A DNA stretch of 64,000 nucleotides from Microtetraspora malaysiensis (GCF_001528665.1 NZ_BBYJ01000008.1:62001-126000); one strand, 5' to 3'. Positions 55,370 through 64,000 are shown, numbered from the stretch's first letter. The notes: a model not told the origin generated them from the letters alone. Program-made: numbers and translations.

Positions 55370-56250
55370 CGGCCCTGGAGCGGCACTATCGCATGCTGCT
55401 CATCGCCTACCCGAGGACGTACCGTGCCGCGCACGGCGACGAGATCATCGACGTGCTGCTGGCGTCGGCGGGGCCCACGCGGTCGGTTCCGGCGGTCAGG
55501 GAGGCGCTGGGGCTGATCATCGGCGGCATCCGTTCGCGCATCGCCCATCTGGCGACGGGCAGCGCCTGGGCGGACGGGGTGCACCTCGCCGTCACGGCCG
55601 TGTCCGCGGCGAACCTGGCCGCTCTGCTGCCATACGCGGGTGTGCTGCCGTGGTGGACGCTGCTGTCGGCGCTCGCGATGCTGGCCGTCCTGCGCGGCCG
55701 GCCGAGGGCGGCGTTCGCGCTGACCGCCCTCACCGGGGTCAAGGCGGTGGCAGTCGCCGGCGGTTGGGCGCTGTTCGACCTGACCCTGGTTCCGGTCGCG
55801 CCGACGTTCCTGACCGGGGACTTCCTGTTCGAGCGCGGCGGCCCGTTCACGGTGGCCCTCGGGTACGCGGTCGTGCTGCTCGGCCTGCTGGCGCTCGTCT
55901 GGCGGGGCGGGCCGCCGCGGGCCAGGTCCTGGTGGTGGTGGCCGGTCGTGCCGGCGCTCGCGTGGGCGGGGCCGGCGTGGATGCCAACCGGCACGCCGTA
56001 CGCGCTCAGCCTGAGCAGAGTGGCCGTCGAGGTGGCCGTGTTCGCGTTGGCCGTGATGGCGGCCTACCTGGCCCGAGATCTGCGATGGGCGCTCGCCTCG
56101 GGCATCTACCTGCTGGTCGCGTCGGGCGAGCTGGGCTCGCATGCCGAATTTCTGACCAGGCAGCACGTGGCCTACTGGGGCGTTCTGGTGCTGCTGACGC
56201 TGGGGGCGGTCATCGTGCCGTACCGGCCGCGTCGTCATTGTCTGGATTGA
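55366..56250 (+). CDS. Integral membrane protein coupled to PadR regulator
   Basis: 294 residues. The N-terminus LERHYRMLLIAYPRTYRAAHGDEIIDVLLASA is the motif found at the start of many actinobacterial membrane proteins encoded after padR genes. Seven or so TM segments follow (LLPYAGVLPWWTLLSALAML, FTVALGYAVVLLGLLALVW, VAVFALAVMAAYLARDL). Function unknown. It starts within the PadR stop codon. Confidence 0.8.
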   Translation: MTALERHYRMLLIAYPRTYRAAHGDEIIDVLLASAGPTRSVPAVREALGLIIGGIRSRIAHLATGSAWADGVHLAVTAVSAANLAALLPYAGVLPWWTLLSALAMLAVLRGRPRAAFALTALTGVKAVAVAGGWALFDLTLVPVAPTFLTGDFLFERGGPFTVALGYAVVLLGLLALVWRGGPPRARSWWWWPVVPALAWAGPAWMPTGTPYALSLSRVAVEVAVFALAVMAAYLARDLRWALASGIYLLVASGELGSHAEFLTRQHVAYWGVLVLLTLGAVIVPYRPRRHCLD

Positions 56251-56276
56251 CCACACTTCGTTTAACAGAGTATGGT
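56247..56276 (+). promoter_or_regulatory. Promoter of the lipoprotein-ABC operon
   Basis: TTGACC (56247-56252) and TATGGT (56271-56276) are 18 bp apart, and ATG 56284 follows seven bases later. This is a good leaderless promoter. The -35 overlaps the stop codon of the preceding gene. Confidence 0.6.
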
Positions 56277-56283
56277 CGCCGCC

Positions 56284-57186
56284 ATGCCTGAAAGATCAAC
56301 CATGGCCTCGGCCCTGCTGTGTCTTGGTGCGCTGGTCGTTCTCGGCGGCTGCGGGGGCGCGGCCGAGAGCTCCCAGCCGACGCCGAACGCGGCGGCCAAG
56401 AACAAGAAGCACCGGCTCGAAGCGGTGAAGGCGGACTGCATGAAGCAGAAGGGCTTCAAGTACGTCGCCTACGTGCCGCCCGAGAGGCCGGAGAGCGACG
56501 AGGAGCTCAAGCGCACTTCCGGCGACTACCAGGCGATGCGGAAATATAGCGCCAAATATGGGTTCGGGGTGTTCGCGGAGTTCGCCTACCCCGAGGAGAC
56601 GAAACGTCGGGCGGACGACGGCAAGGAGGCGGAGAAGGACCCCAACTTCGCGATCCAGGGCAAGCTCTCCGAAGCACAGGCCGGTGCCTATCGGAAGGCG
56701 TCCGACGCGTGCGTGAAGGTGGCGGCCAAGCAGGTCCTCGGCAAGGACGTGAAGTCGGACATGGACTTCTACGACGCGATCAACAAGGCGCTGGAGCGCG
56801 CCAGGACCGCCACGCTCGACAGCGACCCCAAGCTGGTCGAACTGGCCGCGGGCATGGCCGCCTGCCTGAAGGACAAGGGCTACCCGATCAGCACGACCAC
56901 ACCGTCCGCCATGTCCGGGCGTGGCTTCAAGGTGTTCCTCGACCAGTCGGACAGCCTGGGCAGGAAGCAGCGGGACGACGTGCCGGACGTGGCGCCCCCG
57001 GTCAAGGACGGCGAGGCCAGGATGATCTACCCGCCGCAGCTGAGCGTCGCGGAGGCCAGGCCGTACCTGGACAAGGAGATCAAGGCCGCCCTGGACGACC
57101 TCGAGTGCGGCAAGGACTTCTACCCGGCGTACTCGCCGAAGGAGAAGGCCGTCGCCCAGCAGGTCAACGACGAATTCGGCATGTGA
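56284..57186 (+). CDS. Lipoprotein, unknown function (ABC efflux operon)
   Basis: 300 residues with a lipoprotein signal, ALLCLGALVVLGGC (lipobox LGGC). The mature protein is charged and helical with conserved-looking cysteines (DCMKQKGF, DACVKVAAK, MAACLKDKGY, LECGKDFY). CMxxKGF-type motifs recur in actinobacterial surface lipoproteins encoded beside MacB-like transporters (recall). It is followed six bases later by the adaptor gene and probably works with that efflux system at the cell surface. Confidence 0.8.
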   Translation: MPERSTMASALLCLGALVVLGGCGGAAESSQPTPNAAAKNKKHRLEAVKADCMKQKGFKYVAYVPPERPESDEELKRTSGDYQAMRKYSAKYGFGVFAEFAYPEETKRRADDGKEAEKDPNFAIQGKLSEAQAGAYRKASDACVKVAAKQVLGKDVKSDMDFYDAINKALERARTATLDSDPKLVELAAGMAACLKDKGYPISTTTPSAMSGRGFKVFLDQSDSLGRKQRDDVPDVAPPVKDGEARMIYPPQLSVAEARPYLDKEIKAALDDLECGKDFYPAYSPKEKAVAQQVNDEFGM

Positions 57187-57192
57187 CCCCCC

Positions 57193-58908
57193 ATGAAGTC
57201 GCCGCGAAAGCCGCTCATCGGCGCCGTCGCGGCCGTTGTGATCATCGCTGCGATCGGCTGGGTGCTCAGCACCCGTCTACGCTCCCCGGCTGACGAGGCG
57301 GCCCGCCGTGCCGCGCCCAAAGCCTCACTGATCACGGCGGCCGTCGAGCGCCGCAAACTCGTCAGCACCGTCGTCGTCAGCGGCACCCTCCAGTACGGCT
57401 CGCCGCTTCCCATCTCCCTCGCCGGAGTCGTCGGCGGCGCCTCCGACCTGCAACGCGTCACCCGTGCCCCACGCCGGGGCAAGGTCGTCGAAGGCGCGGC
57501 GCTGATGGAAGTCAACGGCCGCCCCGTCTTCGCGGTGCGCGGCACCATGCCGATGCACCGCACGATCGCCCCGGGCACCAGGGGCGACGACGTCAAGCAG
57601 CTGCAGAAAGCGCTGCGCAGGCTCGGGTTCGGCGGGCCCGTCTCGGGAGCGTTCGACCAGGCGACCATCGCCGCGGTCACCCGGATGTACCGGAAACGCG
57701 GGTACGAGGCCCAGCAGCCCACGCTGACCGATCGGCAGTCGTACGACACGTTGCGCAGGGGCGTACAGGCCGCCGAGGAAACCCTGGCGACCGAGAAGCA
57801 GGCGCTCGACCAGGGACGGGATGTGCTGCCGCTGAAGGTCAGGCTCACCAACGCCAAGGCCGATCTGAAGTCGGCCGAAAACGCGCTGGAGGAGGCGAAG
57901 GAGCAGGAGACGACCTCCGAGGACGAGACGCGACTGGCGGCGGCGGACGCCGCGGTACGCGCGGCCGAGGAGCGGCTGCTGGCGGCCGAGCAGGAGCTGG
58001 CCGCCGCCCTGAACCAGGCGACCGCCGAGCCCGGGGCCAGCCCCACGCCGCGGCCGGCGACCGACACCCGGCTGCTGGAGATGAAGGTCACGAACGCCAG
58101 GGCGGATCTGGAGGATGCGCGCCTGGAGCGTGGCCGGGTCCTGGAGGAGTCGGGACGGGGCCGCGACAAGAGGCTGGACGAACTGCGCAAGGGCGTACGG
58201 ACCGCGCGGGAGGCGGTGCTCACGGCGGAGCAGGCGTTGCGCCAGGCCCGCCGGCTCTCCCCGGCCAAACTCAAGATCGCCAATGCAGGGAAGGATCTGG
58301 CCGCGGCCAGATCGATGCTCGCCGAGTTCACGCGGACCTACGGCCCGTCCATCCCGCCGGGCGAGATCGTTTTCCTGCCGAAGCTGCCCGCCCGCGTGCA
58401 GAAGGTCGCGGTCAGGGCCGGACAGATGGTCGAGAACGATGTCGCCACGGTGACCAGCTCGACGTTCATGGTCAGCGGCTCGGTCGACACCGCGGAGTCC
58501 GACCTGCTGCGTGAGGGGATGCGCGCCACGATCGAGCTCGACACGGGCAAGAAGTATCCCGCGACGGTCACCGCGGTCGGCGAGAAGGCCAAGGTCCCCG
58601 GCGAGGAGGAGGGAGCGCAGGGCACGCGACCGGTCCTGCTCACTCCGACCTCGATGAAGGGGCTCAAGGGACTGTCCGGCGCCCCCGTCACGGTCAGGGT
58701 GACGGTCGGCGCGACCGAGGAGCCGGTGCTGGTGGTTCCGGTGGCCGCGGTCGTCACCGCGGCCGACGGGAAGGTCCGCGTCCAGGTGGAGTACGCCACC
58801 GACAAGACCAGGGAGGTCGAGGTCCGTACGGGGCTGACCGCCGACGGCGCCGTGGAGGTCACCGGCGCGCTCAACGAAGGAGACCGGGTGGTGGTCGGCG
58901 GTGCCTGA
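57193..58908 (+). CDS. HlyD/MacA-like adaptor with peptidoglycan-binding domain
   Basis: 571 residues. One N-terminal TM anchor (PLIGAVAAVVIIAAIGWVL) is followed by a lipoyl/beta region and a PG_binding_1 domain at ~133-180 (GTRGDDVKQLQKALRRLGFGG..FDQATIAAVTRMY). A long coiled-coil hairpin (~190-375) precedes a C-terminal adaptor barrel (VPVAAVVTAADGKVRVQVEY, VEVTGALNEGDRVVVGG). In Gram-positive bacteria such proteins couple a MacB-type ABC pump to the cell wall. It overlaps the ATPase gene by 8 bp. Confidence 0.87.
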   Translation: MKSPRKPLIGAVAAVVIIAAIGWVLSTRLRSPADEAARRAAPKASLITAAVERRKLVSTVVVSGTLQYGSPLPISLAGVVGGASDLQRVTRAPRRGKVVEGAALMEVNGRPVFAVRGTMPMHRTIAPGTRGDDVKQLQKALRRLGFGGPVSGAFDQATIAAVTRMYRKRGYEAQQPTLTDRQSYDTLRRGVQAAEETLATEKQALDQGRDVLPLKVRLTNAKADLKSAENALEEAKEQETTSEDETRLAAADAAVRAAEERLLAAEQELAAALNQATAEPGASPTPRPATDTRLLEMKVTNARADLEDARLERGRVLEESGRGRDKRLDELRKGVRTAREAVLTAEQALRQARRLSPAKLKIANAGKDLAAARSMLAEFTRTYGPSIPPGEIVFLPKLPARVQKVAVRAGQMVENDVATVTSSTFMVSGSVDTAESDLLREGMRATIELDTGKKYPATVTAVGEKAKVPGEEEGAQGTRPVLLTPTSMKGLKGLSGAPVTVRVTVGATEEPVLVVPVAAVVTAADGKVRVQVEYATDKTREVEVRTGLTADGAVEVTGALNEGDRVVVGGA

Positions 58909-59578
58909 GCCGGTCATCGAGCTGGACCGGGTCCGTAAGGACTTCCCCTCGCGACCGCCGGTCCGCGCGCTCGCCGACGTGTCGCTGCGCGTGGACCCGG
59001 GCGACTACGTGGCCGTCATCGGCCCGTCGGGCTCGGGAAAGTCCACTCTGCTCAACGTGCTCGGCCTGCTGGACCGGCCCACCTCGGGCAGCTACCGGCT
59101 CGACGGGACCGAGACCACCGAGCTCGCGGACGGGGCCAGGACCCGGCTGCGCGGCCGCCGGATCGGCTTCGTCTTCCAGTCCTTCCACCTGCTCGCCCAC
59201 CGCACTGTGGTGGAGAACGTCATGCTCGCCGAGATCTACGGCGATCACGCGCGCAAGGGCAGGCGGGAGCGGGCCCTGGCGGCGCTGGAGCGGGTCGGCC
59301 TCGGCCACCGGGTGGGCTTCCTGCCCGACCGGCTGTCCGGGGGAGAACGCCAGCGCGCGGCCATCGCCAGGGCCCTCATGGGGGAGCCGTCGCTGCTGCT
59401 GTGCGACGAGCCGACCGGCAACCTCGACAGCCGCAACACCGAGGCGGTGCTCGACCTGTTCGACGAGCTACGCGAGCACGGCCTCACGATCCTGGTCATC
59501 ACGCACGAGCAGGAGGTCAGCGGTCGGGCCGCGCGCCGGGTGCGGATCACCGACGGCGTGCTGGTGGAGGAGGCGTAG
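58901..59578 (+). CDS. ABC transporter ATP-binding protein (MacB/LolD type)
   Basis: A 225-residue ATPase with Walker A GPSGSGKST, Q-loop FVFQSFHLLAHRTV, signature LSGGERQRAAIARAL, Walker B LLLCDEPTGNLD and the H-loop VITHEQEV. This is the pattern of the MacB/LolD/FtsE group. The GTG start overlaps the adaptor gene, and the permease starts immediately after its stop. Confidence 0.92.
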   Translation: MPEPVIELDRVRKDFPSRPPVRALADVSLRVDPGDYVAVIGPSGSGKSTLLNVLGLLDRPTSGSYRLDGTETTELADGARTRLRGRRIGFVFQSFHLLAHRTVVENVMLAEIYGDHARKGRRERALAALERVGLGHRVGFLPDRLSGGERQRAAIARALMGEPSLLLCDEPTGNLDSRNTEAVLDLFDELREHGLTILVITHEQEVSGRAARRVRITDGVLVEEA

Positions 59579-60757
59579 ATGGACGTACGCGATCTGGTCG
59601 GCGAGGCGTTCGCCGGGATGCTCGCCAGGCCGGTCCGCTCCGCGCTCACCACACTGGGCACCGTGCTGGGCATCACCACGCTGGTGATCACACTGGGTGT
59701 GGCCGCCACCGCAGGCAACCAGATCGTCGGCCGGTTCGACGAGCTGGTGGCCACCGCCATCACCGTGGAGGTGCCGGAGTCCAAGCACACGCCGCTGGTG
59801 GCGTGGGACGCGATCGACCGGCTGACCCGGCTGCGCGGCGTGGTCTCCGCCGCCGCCGTGGCCGAGAACAAGGACAGCGTGAACCTGTCCGTCCGCTCCA
59901 ACGACCTCGTGGACCCCACCAGGGTCACCGCGCAGACGCTGACCGTGCTGGCCGCCACGCCCGGCCTGCCCGAGGCGGCCCGCGGCCGGATGACGCGGGG
60001 CCGGTTCTTCGACACGGGCCACATCGAGCGCGCGGACCGGGTGGCGGTGCTCGGCGAGCAGGCGGCCAAGATGCTCGGCGTCACCCGGTTGGACCGGGCG
60101 CCCGCGATCTTCATCGGGAGGAACGCGTACACGGTGATCGGCATAATGGGCGACCTGCGCCGTGAACGCGACCTGAGCGCCGCGGTGATCGTGCCGCCCA
60201 GCGTGGGCAGGCAGTTCGGGCTGCGTGACGTGACCAGGGTGCTCGTCAACACCAGCCTGGGCGCGGCCGACCTCGTCGCCGGGCAGGCGCCCACCGCGCT
60301 CAGCCCCGGCAACGGCGACGCGCTGCAGGTGATCGCCCCGCCCAGCCCGACCAGGGCCCGCGACCAGGCGCAGGACGACGTCGACGCGCTCTTCCTGATC
60401 CTCGGCCTGGTCTCGCTCGTGGTCGGCGCGGTCGGCATCGCGAACGTCACCCTGGTCACCGTGATGGAGCGGGTGGCCGAGATCGGCCTGCGCCGCTCGC
60501 TCGGCGCGGCCCGTCGGCACATCGCCGCCCAGTTTCTGCTGGAGTCCACGCTGACCGGGCTGGCCGGCGGCGTGATCGGCGCCAGCGTGGGCGTGGTCGG
60601 CATCGTGGCCATCTCGGCCGCGAAGGAGTGGACCCCGCTCCTCGACGTGTGGCTGGCCGTCGCGGCGCCGGTCGCCGGAGCCGTGGTGGGCCTGCTCGCG
60701 GGCCTCTACCCGGCGTTGCGCGCGGCCAGGATGGAACCGGTCGACGCCCTGCGATGA
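59579..60757 (+). CDS. ABC transporter permease (MacB/FtsX family)
   Basis: 392 residues with four TM segments: one N-terminal (VRSALTTLGTVLGITTLVITLGV), a large MacB_PCD extracellular domain (~40-260), then three C-terminal helices (FLILGLVSLVVGAVGIANVTLV, GVIGASVGVVGIVAISA, VAAPVAGAVVGLLAGLYPAL). EIGLRRSLGAARRHIAAQFL is the family coupling motif. TAG-ATG junction with the ATPase gene. The complex likely exports peptides, lipids or antibiotics, or signals to wall enzymes. Confidence 0.9.
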   Translation: MDVRDLVGEAFAGMLARPVRSALTTLGTVLGITTLVITLGVAATAGNQIVGRFDELVATAITVEVPESKHTPLVAWDAIDRLTRLRGVVSAAAVAENKDSVNLSVRSNDLVDPTRVTAQTLTVLAATPGLPEAARGRMTRGRFFDTGHIERADRVAVLGEQAAKMLGVTRLDRAPAIFIGRNAYTVIGIMGDLRRERDLSAAVIVPPSVGRQFGLRDVTRVLVNTSLGAADLVAGQAPTALSPGNGDALQVIAPPSPTRARDQAQDDVDALFLILGLVSLVVGAVGIANVTLVTVMERVAEIGLRRSLGAARRHIAAQFLLESTLTGLAGGVIGASVGVVGIVAISAAKEWTPLLDVWLAVAAPVAGAVVGLLAGLYPALRAARMEPVDALR

Positions 60758-60782
60758 GCGGACGTCGCCCGCCCGACCGCGG

Positions 60783-61109
60783 TTACTTGGACTCGAGTTC
60801 GAGCGTGGCGATCCGGGAGCGCGCCTCCAGCATGGCCTCCCGGTAGCGCTCGTCCCAGTGCGGGTCGTCGTCGGGGATGGCCCGTACGGTCTGCCTGGCC
60901 AGTTCCACCGGCCCGTCCCGGCCCTGGGTCATCTGCCTGATGACTACGAGGGTCCAGCCGTTCTCCATCGCCGTGTGGGCCTCCCAACGCGGCGCCTGGC
61001 CCGCCGCGCCGCCGGGCTTGGCCCGCACGGCGCCGCGGATCAGGATCACGAGCAGGAAGACCAGGACGGCGACGAGGATCAGGACCGCCGGCAACGCCAG
61101 GACCCGCAT
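60783..61109 (-). CDS. Small single-TM membrane protein
   Basis: 108 residues: an N-terminal TM (VLALPAVLILVAVLVFLLVILI) and a soluble domain with WEAHTAMENGWTLVVIRQMTQ and a C-terminal helix EARSRIATLELESK. Unknown function. GGGGAGG lies upstream of ATG 61109. It is 57 bp downstream of the SPFH gene on the same strand and possibly co-transcribed. Confidence 0.7.
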   Translation of the reverse strand: MRVLALPAVLILVAVLVFLLVILIRGAVRAKPGGAAGQAPRWEAHTAMENGWTLVVIRQMTQGRDGPVELARQTVRAIPDDDPHWDERYREAMLEARSRIATLELESK

Positions 61110-61166
61110 CGGGACGTGCCTCCCCTCCGCCCGCTCATCGTCGGCGAGCGCTCGGCATGGAGATGA

Positions 61167-62126
61167 TCAGCGGGTGGGCAGGGCCACGCCTCCGGAGTTT
61201 CCGGGGGCGTACACGGTGATGCCCTGCGGCAGGGCCTTCAGCTTCTCGATCTCGGCGCAGGTCGGGCACTTGTTGTAGCCGTCCTGGCGCGCCTTGTTGG
61301 CGTCGGCCTCGGCCCGGGCCTGGGCGACCTTGGCCTGCGCCTCGGTCACCTTGGCGAAGGCGGCCTGCGCCTGGTCGACCGCGTCCTGGACCTGCTTCGG
61401 GAGCGTGACCCGGGAGAGGTTGAAGTGGATGTTGGTGAGGTACTCGGCGCCCAGCGTGCTCTTGAGGTCCTCGGAGAGGCTGGTGTTCACCGCGTTCTGG
61501 ATCTTGGCGATGTTGGCGTTGTTGCCGAGCTGCTGCAGGCCGGCCTGCTGGCCGCTCGTGTTCTGCACGAGCGAGCACGACGAGACCAGCTCCGCGCAGC
61601 GGAAGCTGTTGACCTGGGAGCGCAGGTCGTTGTCGATCACGGGCCGGATGATCTGGTCGAGGAAGGCGGACCAGCCCTCGTCGCTGTCCCAGGGGAAGTA
61701 CATCCCGCCGCCCGTGGCGCGGAACTTGCGGGTGCCGAACTTGTCGTCGAACGACTTGAGCGTCTCGTGGTCGAGGTTCAGGTTGAAGTAGAGCGTGCCC
61801 TCGATGCCCATGTTGACGCCGTCGCTGCTGGGCACGGTCACGACGTCGACGCCGGAGCGCTCGCCGCCGCCGCTGGAGGTGATCGTGTAGTAGCGCTGCT
61901 GGGCGGGATAGCGGTGGACCTGGGACCACCATCCGATCCAGGTCACGCTCGACCCCGGCTCGATGATCTGGCGTACCCGGTTGTCGTCGAGGAGGCCGCC
62001 GTTGCGGATGACCGCCACCTCGCCGCCTCCCGTGCGCTCGAAGCCGCCGAACGCGCCGATCACGGTTGGTACGGCGGCGACGATGGCCACGATGACTGCC
62101 AGGATCGCCCACTTACGGACGCGCAT
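61167..62126 (-). CDS. SPFH/Band 7 domain membrane protein
   Basis: 320 residues. It has an N-terminal TM (WAILAVIVAIVAAVPTVIGAF) and an SPFH domain (GGEVAVIRNGGLLDDNRVRQIIEPGS, DGVNMGIEGTLYFNLN). A coiled helical segment follows (AVDQAQAAFAKVTEAQAKVAQARAEADANKARQ), with CPTCAEIEKLKALPQGITVY at the C-terminus. Flotillin/prohibitin-like proteins scaffold membrane complexes. ATG 62126 follows GAGGAG; upstream extension is unsupported. Confidence 0.85.
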   Translation of the reverse strand: MRVRKWAILAVIVAIVAAVPTVIGAFGGFERTGGGEVAVIRNGGLLDDNRVRQIIEPGSSVTWIGWWSQVHRYPAQQRYYTITSSGGGERSGVDVVTVPSSDGVNMGIEGTLYFNLNLDHETLKSFDDKFGTRKFRATGGGMYFPWDSDEGWSAFLDQIIRPVIDNDLRSQVNSFRCAELVSSCSLVQNTSGQQAGLQQLGNNANIAKIQNAVNTSLSEDLKSTLGAEYLTNIHFNLSRVTLPKQVQDAVDQAQAAFAKVTEAQAKVAQARAEADANKARQDGYNKCPTCAEIEKLKALPQGITVYAPGNSGGVALPTR

Positions 62127-62247
62127 GGGGGGACTCCTCACGAAACGACTGATCGCTCCGCGACGAACGTAGCAGAGCGAGGACGGTTCCGGCCCCTTCC
62201 GTACGCACATGGACGGATCGCCGCACATCCGGACCGGACGGCCGGAC

Positions 62248-62270
62248 CCCGCGACCGGCGGCGTCGCGGG
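62248..62270 (-). terminator. Terminator hairpin after asparagine-synthetase-like gene
   Basis: CCCGCGAC / GTCGCGGG, a perfect 8-bp stem with a 7-nt loop, lies six bases beyond the stop at 62277. Confidence 0.5.
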
Positions 62271-62276
62271 GGCGGC

Positions 62277-64000
62277 TCAGACCGGCAGGGGGATGTGCAG
62301 CGGCGGGAGATCGGGAGCGACCGGGTCGGCGAAGGCGTCGGTCAGCATCACCGAGACCGTGTACAGGTGCCAGAAGGCGTCCATCCGCGAGTCCGGCAGC
62401 CGGGCCACGCCGCCCTCGTCGACGACGCGCGCCAGCCCGCCGGCCGTCAACGCGCCACCCGGGCCGACGATGCCCGCGTACATCCGGTCGGTCAGTTCCG
62501 GTGAAGGCGTCGTCCGCCAGTTCCAGGGCTTGCTCGCCGGGTCGAACGTCCTCGGCGCGGCGGCTTTCGGCGCGGCGGTCTCGGCAGGGCGGGCGCGCCT
62601 CGGCAGCCGCAGCCGGAGCCGGTCCATCAGCGTGCGGTCGGAGGACTCGGCGGTGAACCGCCATGGCGTGCCCTCCACCGGGATGTCACGCAACTGGGGC
62701 GCGAAAGCGCCGATCACGTCGTGGATGACCGCCTCGGAACGCCGCCACAGCGGATCGATGCTCAGGGCGGTCCGGACGACCAGGTTGTCGAGGAACGGCG
62801 GGATGGGGTTCTGGGCGCGCAGCAACGACGCGCGGGACGCCGCGTGCCAGCGGCCCACGCGATACGTCAGGTACAGATGGTCGAGCGCTCCCGCCCCGTC
62901 CTCGCGGCAGCGCTCCTGCCACGGGGCCGCCAGGGCGCGGGCATGCTCCCCGGCCTCCTCGGTCAGCAGGTCGGCGTTCTTGCCGAACAGGCTGTTCACC
63001 CGGCGCCTGATCGCCTTCGGGTCCGGGTCGGCCTGGTTCTGCAGGAAGCCTCCCCGCAGGATCTCCCCGCCGTGGCCCGACATCCGGGGCGTGGGGTCGT
63101 ACGGCCCGCCGCCCGGGACGTTCTCGTACGCCGAGAGCATGCCCTCGCAGGCGAACAGCACGTTGTGGCCGCGGACGCGAGGATGGGGGACGACCAGCTC
63201 CGTCCCGCTCTTGGACCGTTTCGGCCGGACGACGCGGTGCTCGACGCGGAGCGCCTCCGCGACGCGCGCGGCGAGCACCACGTCGGGGTTGTCGTCGTGC
63301 CCCGAGGTCGCCGTCACGAACGGGATGCCCGCCTTGTACAGCAGCGCGGCGAGGAGGCGGCTGTCGCGGCCCCCGGTCAGCGACAGCCGTACCGGCTCCG
63401 GGGTGTTCCGCAGCGGTCGTACGGCGGCGAGCAGCGCGTCGGCGAGCTCGTCGATCTGGGCGCGCATCCCGCGCCTGGACGTCGGCACCTCGCGTGGGCC
63501 GGGAAGCGGGGACACGGTGATGGTGCGGCGGCCGCCGGTGACGCTGATCTCGGAGGCGGGTCGCAACGCGGCGACCCCGAGAAACGGTGTTTCGTCGGAG
63601 AGGAAGTACCCGGCCCGCAGCATGGACTCCATCGCGGGCAGGTCCCAGACGATCTCGGGTCGGCTCGATCCCGTCTCGGCCGCTCTGGCGGCGAGGTGGA
63701 CGAGCAGCGCGCGGCTGCCGGCGACGTGGACGTCCGGGGTCTCGGCGTAGAAGACGGGGCAGGCCCGGGTGAGCCCGGTGGCCGCGCTCACCTCCCCTTC
63801 ACCGGCCCGGAAGACCGAGAACACGCCGCCGGTGCGGGCGGCGGCCTCGCCGAGCCGGGGAGCGACCAGCAGCCGGTCCACCTCGCCCGGATCGGCCAGG
63901 TGTCCGGTGAGGCCCGCCACCCGGCCACCGCTGGAGCACACGATCGGCAGCCCGTGCCCCTCCGGCTCGTTGGACCAGGACAGCAGCGTGGTGTCACCGG
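62277..64000 (-). CDS. Asparagine synthetase-like protein (partial, runs off window)
   Basis: At least 573 residues; the frame stays open to the right edge, so the start lies outside. The ATP-pyrophosphatase domain shows SLTGGRDSRLLAALLYKAGI (SGGxDS-like loop) and MSGHGGEILRGG. A remnant of the N-terminal Ntn domain is seen in VFSVFRAGEGEVSAATGLTRACPVFYAE. Such AsnB-like proteins include true asparagine synthetases, lasso-peptide or beta-lactam cyclases, and amidating enzymes of surface polymers. The nucleophilic N-terminal Cys lies outside the window, so the function is open. Confidence 0.75.
   Translation of the reverse strand, partial: GDTTLLSWSNEPEGHGLPIVCSSGGRVAGLTGHLADPGEVDRLLVAPRLGEAAARTGGVFSVFRAGEGEVSAATGLTRACPVFYAETPDVHVAGSRALLVHLAARAAETGSSRPEIVWDLPAMESMLRAGYFLSDETPFLGVAALRPASEISVTGGRRTITVSPLPGPREVPTSRRGMRAQIDELADALLAAVRPLRNTPEPVRLSLTGGRDSRLLAALLYKAGIPFVTATSGHDDNPDVVLAARVAEALRVEHRVVRPKRSKSGTELVVPHPRVRGHNVLFACEGMLSAYENVPGGGPYDPTPRMSGHGGEILRGGFLQNQADPDPKAIRRRVNSLFGKNADLLTEEAGEHARALAAPWQERCREDGAGALDHLYLTYRVGRWHAASRASLLRAQNPIPPFLDNLVVRTALSIDPLWRRSEAVIHDVIGAFAPQLRDIPVEGTPWRFTAESSDRTLMDRLRLRLPRRARPAETAAPKAAAPRTFDPASKPWNWRTTPSPELTDRMYAGIVGPGGALTAGGLARVVDEGGVARLPDSRMDAFWHLYTVSVMLTDAFADPVAPDLPPLHIPLPV

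Overview
The window is high-GC DNA with GTG and TTG starts, leaderless TANNNT promoters, an actinobacterial LexA/NrdR/NrdJ block and a sigma-A/ParE block. Gene content and style point to a filamentous actinomycete, most likely Streptosporangiales (Streptosporangium, Nonomuraea or Microbispora relatives). The order is inference; Actinomycetota is secure. I found no rRNA or tRNA genes, CRISPR arrays, transposases or integrases.

Left part (1-12.4 kb): the end of an FAD-linked oxidase is followed by a cyclopropane/10-methyl fatty-acid type methyltransferase. Next come a fatty acyl-CoA ligase and a divergent cytochrome P450 sharing a palindromic operator, then a large proline-rich membrane protein. 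leuS follows behind a leader that looks like a leucine attenuator, then a secreted GH5-CBM2 cellulase and a MalY/PatB-type aminotransferase.

12.4-20.7 kb: lexA faces nrdR-nrdJ (class II ribonucleotide reductase) across a regulatory region with three LexA-box-like sites and a pair of NrdR-box-like sites. Beyond the nrdJ terminator, an MFS exporter and a divergent HxlR-peroxiredoxin fusion regulator lie between two exact 34-bp copies of part of that terminator. The right-hand copy breaks into a fragment of a YwqG/DUF1963 gene whose intact relative is next door.

20.8-36.9 kb: an accessory, efflux-rich region. It holds a hydrolase-MFS pair with a divergent MarR, a nitronate monooxygenase, and an MFS with a divergent HxlR and twin operators. 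Further on are a Nei-type glycosylase, YbjN and PNPOx-like proteins, a Ser/Thr kinase-WD40 receptor, small Cys-rich and secreted proteins, a DoxX protein and another MFS.

37-43.2 kb: a TPR-membrane-PNPOx-like protein, then a membrane-anchored protein with two CbxX/EccA-like AAA+ domains that still share long identical DNA stretches, then a solute-binding lipoprotein. A 112-bp tandem intergenic repeat follows.

43.4-64 kb: a large conserved hypothetical protein, a HhH-GPD repair protein, a PAS-PAS-GAF-PP2C phosphatase, the principal sigma factor, YaaA, a GNAT enzyme, a DUF7455 protein and ParE. Then come a PadR-membrane protein pair, a lipoprotein-adaptor-ATPase-permease (MacB-like) operon, an SPFH protein, and an asparagine-synthetase-like gene that runs off the right edge.
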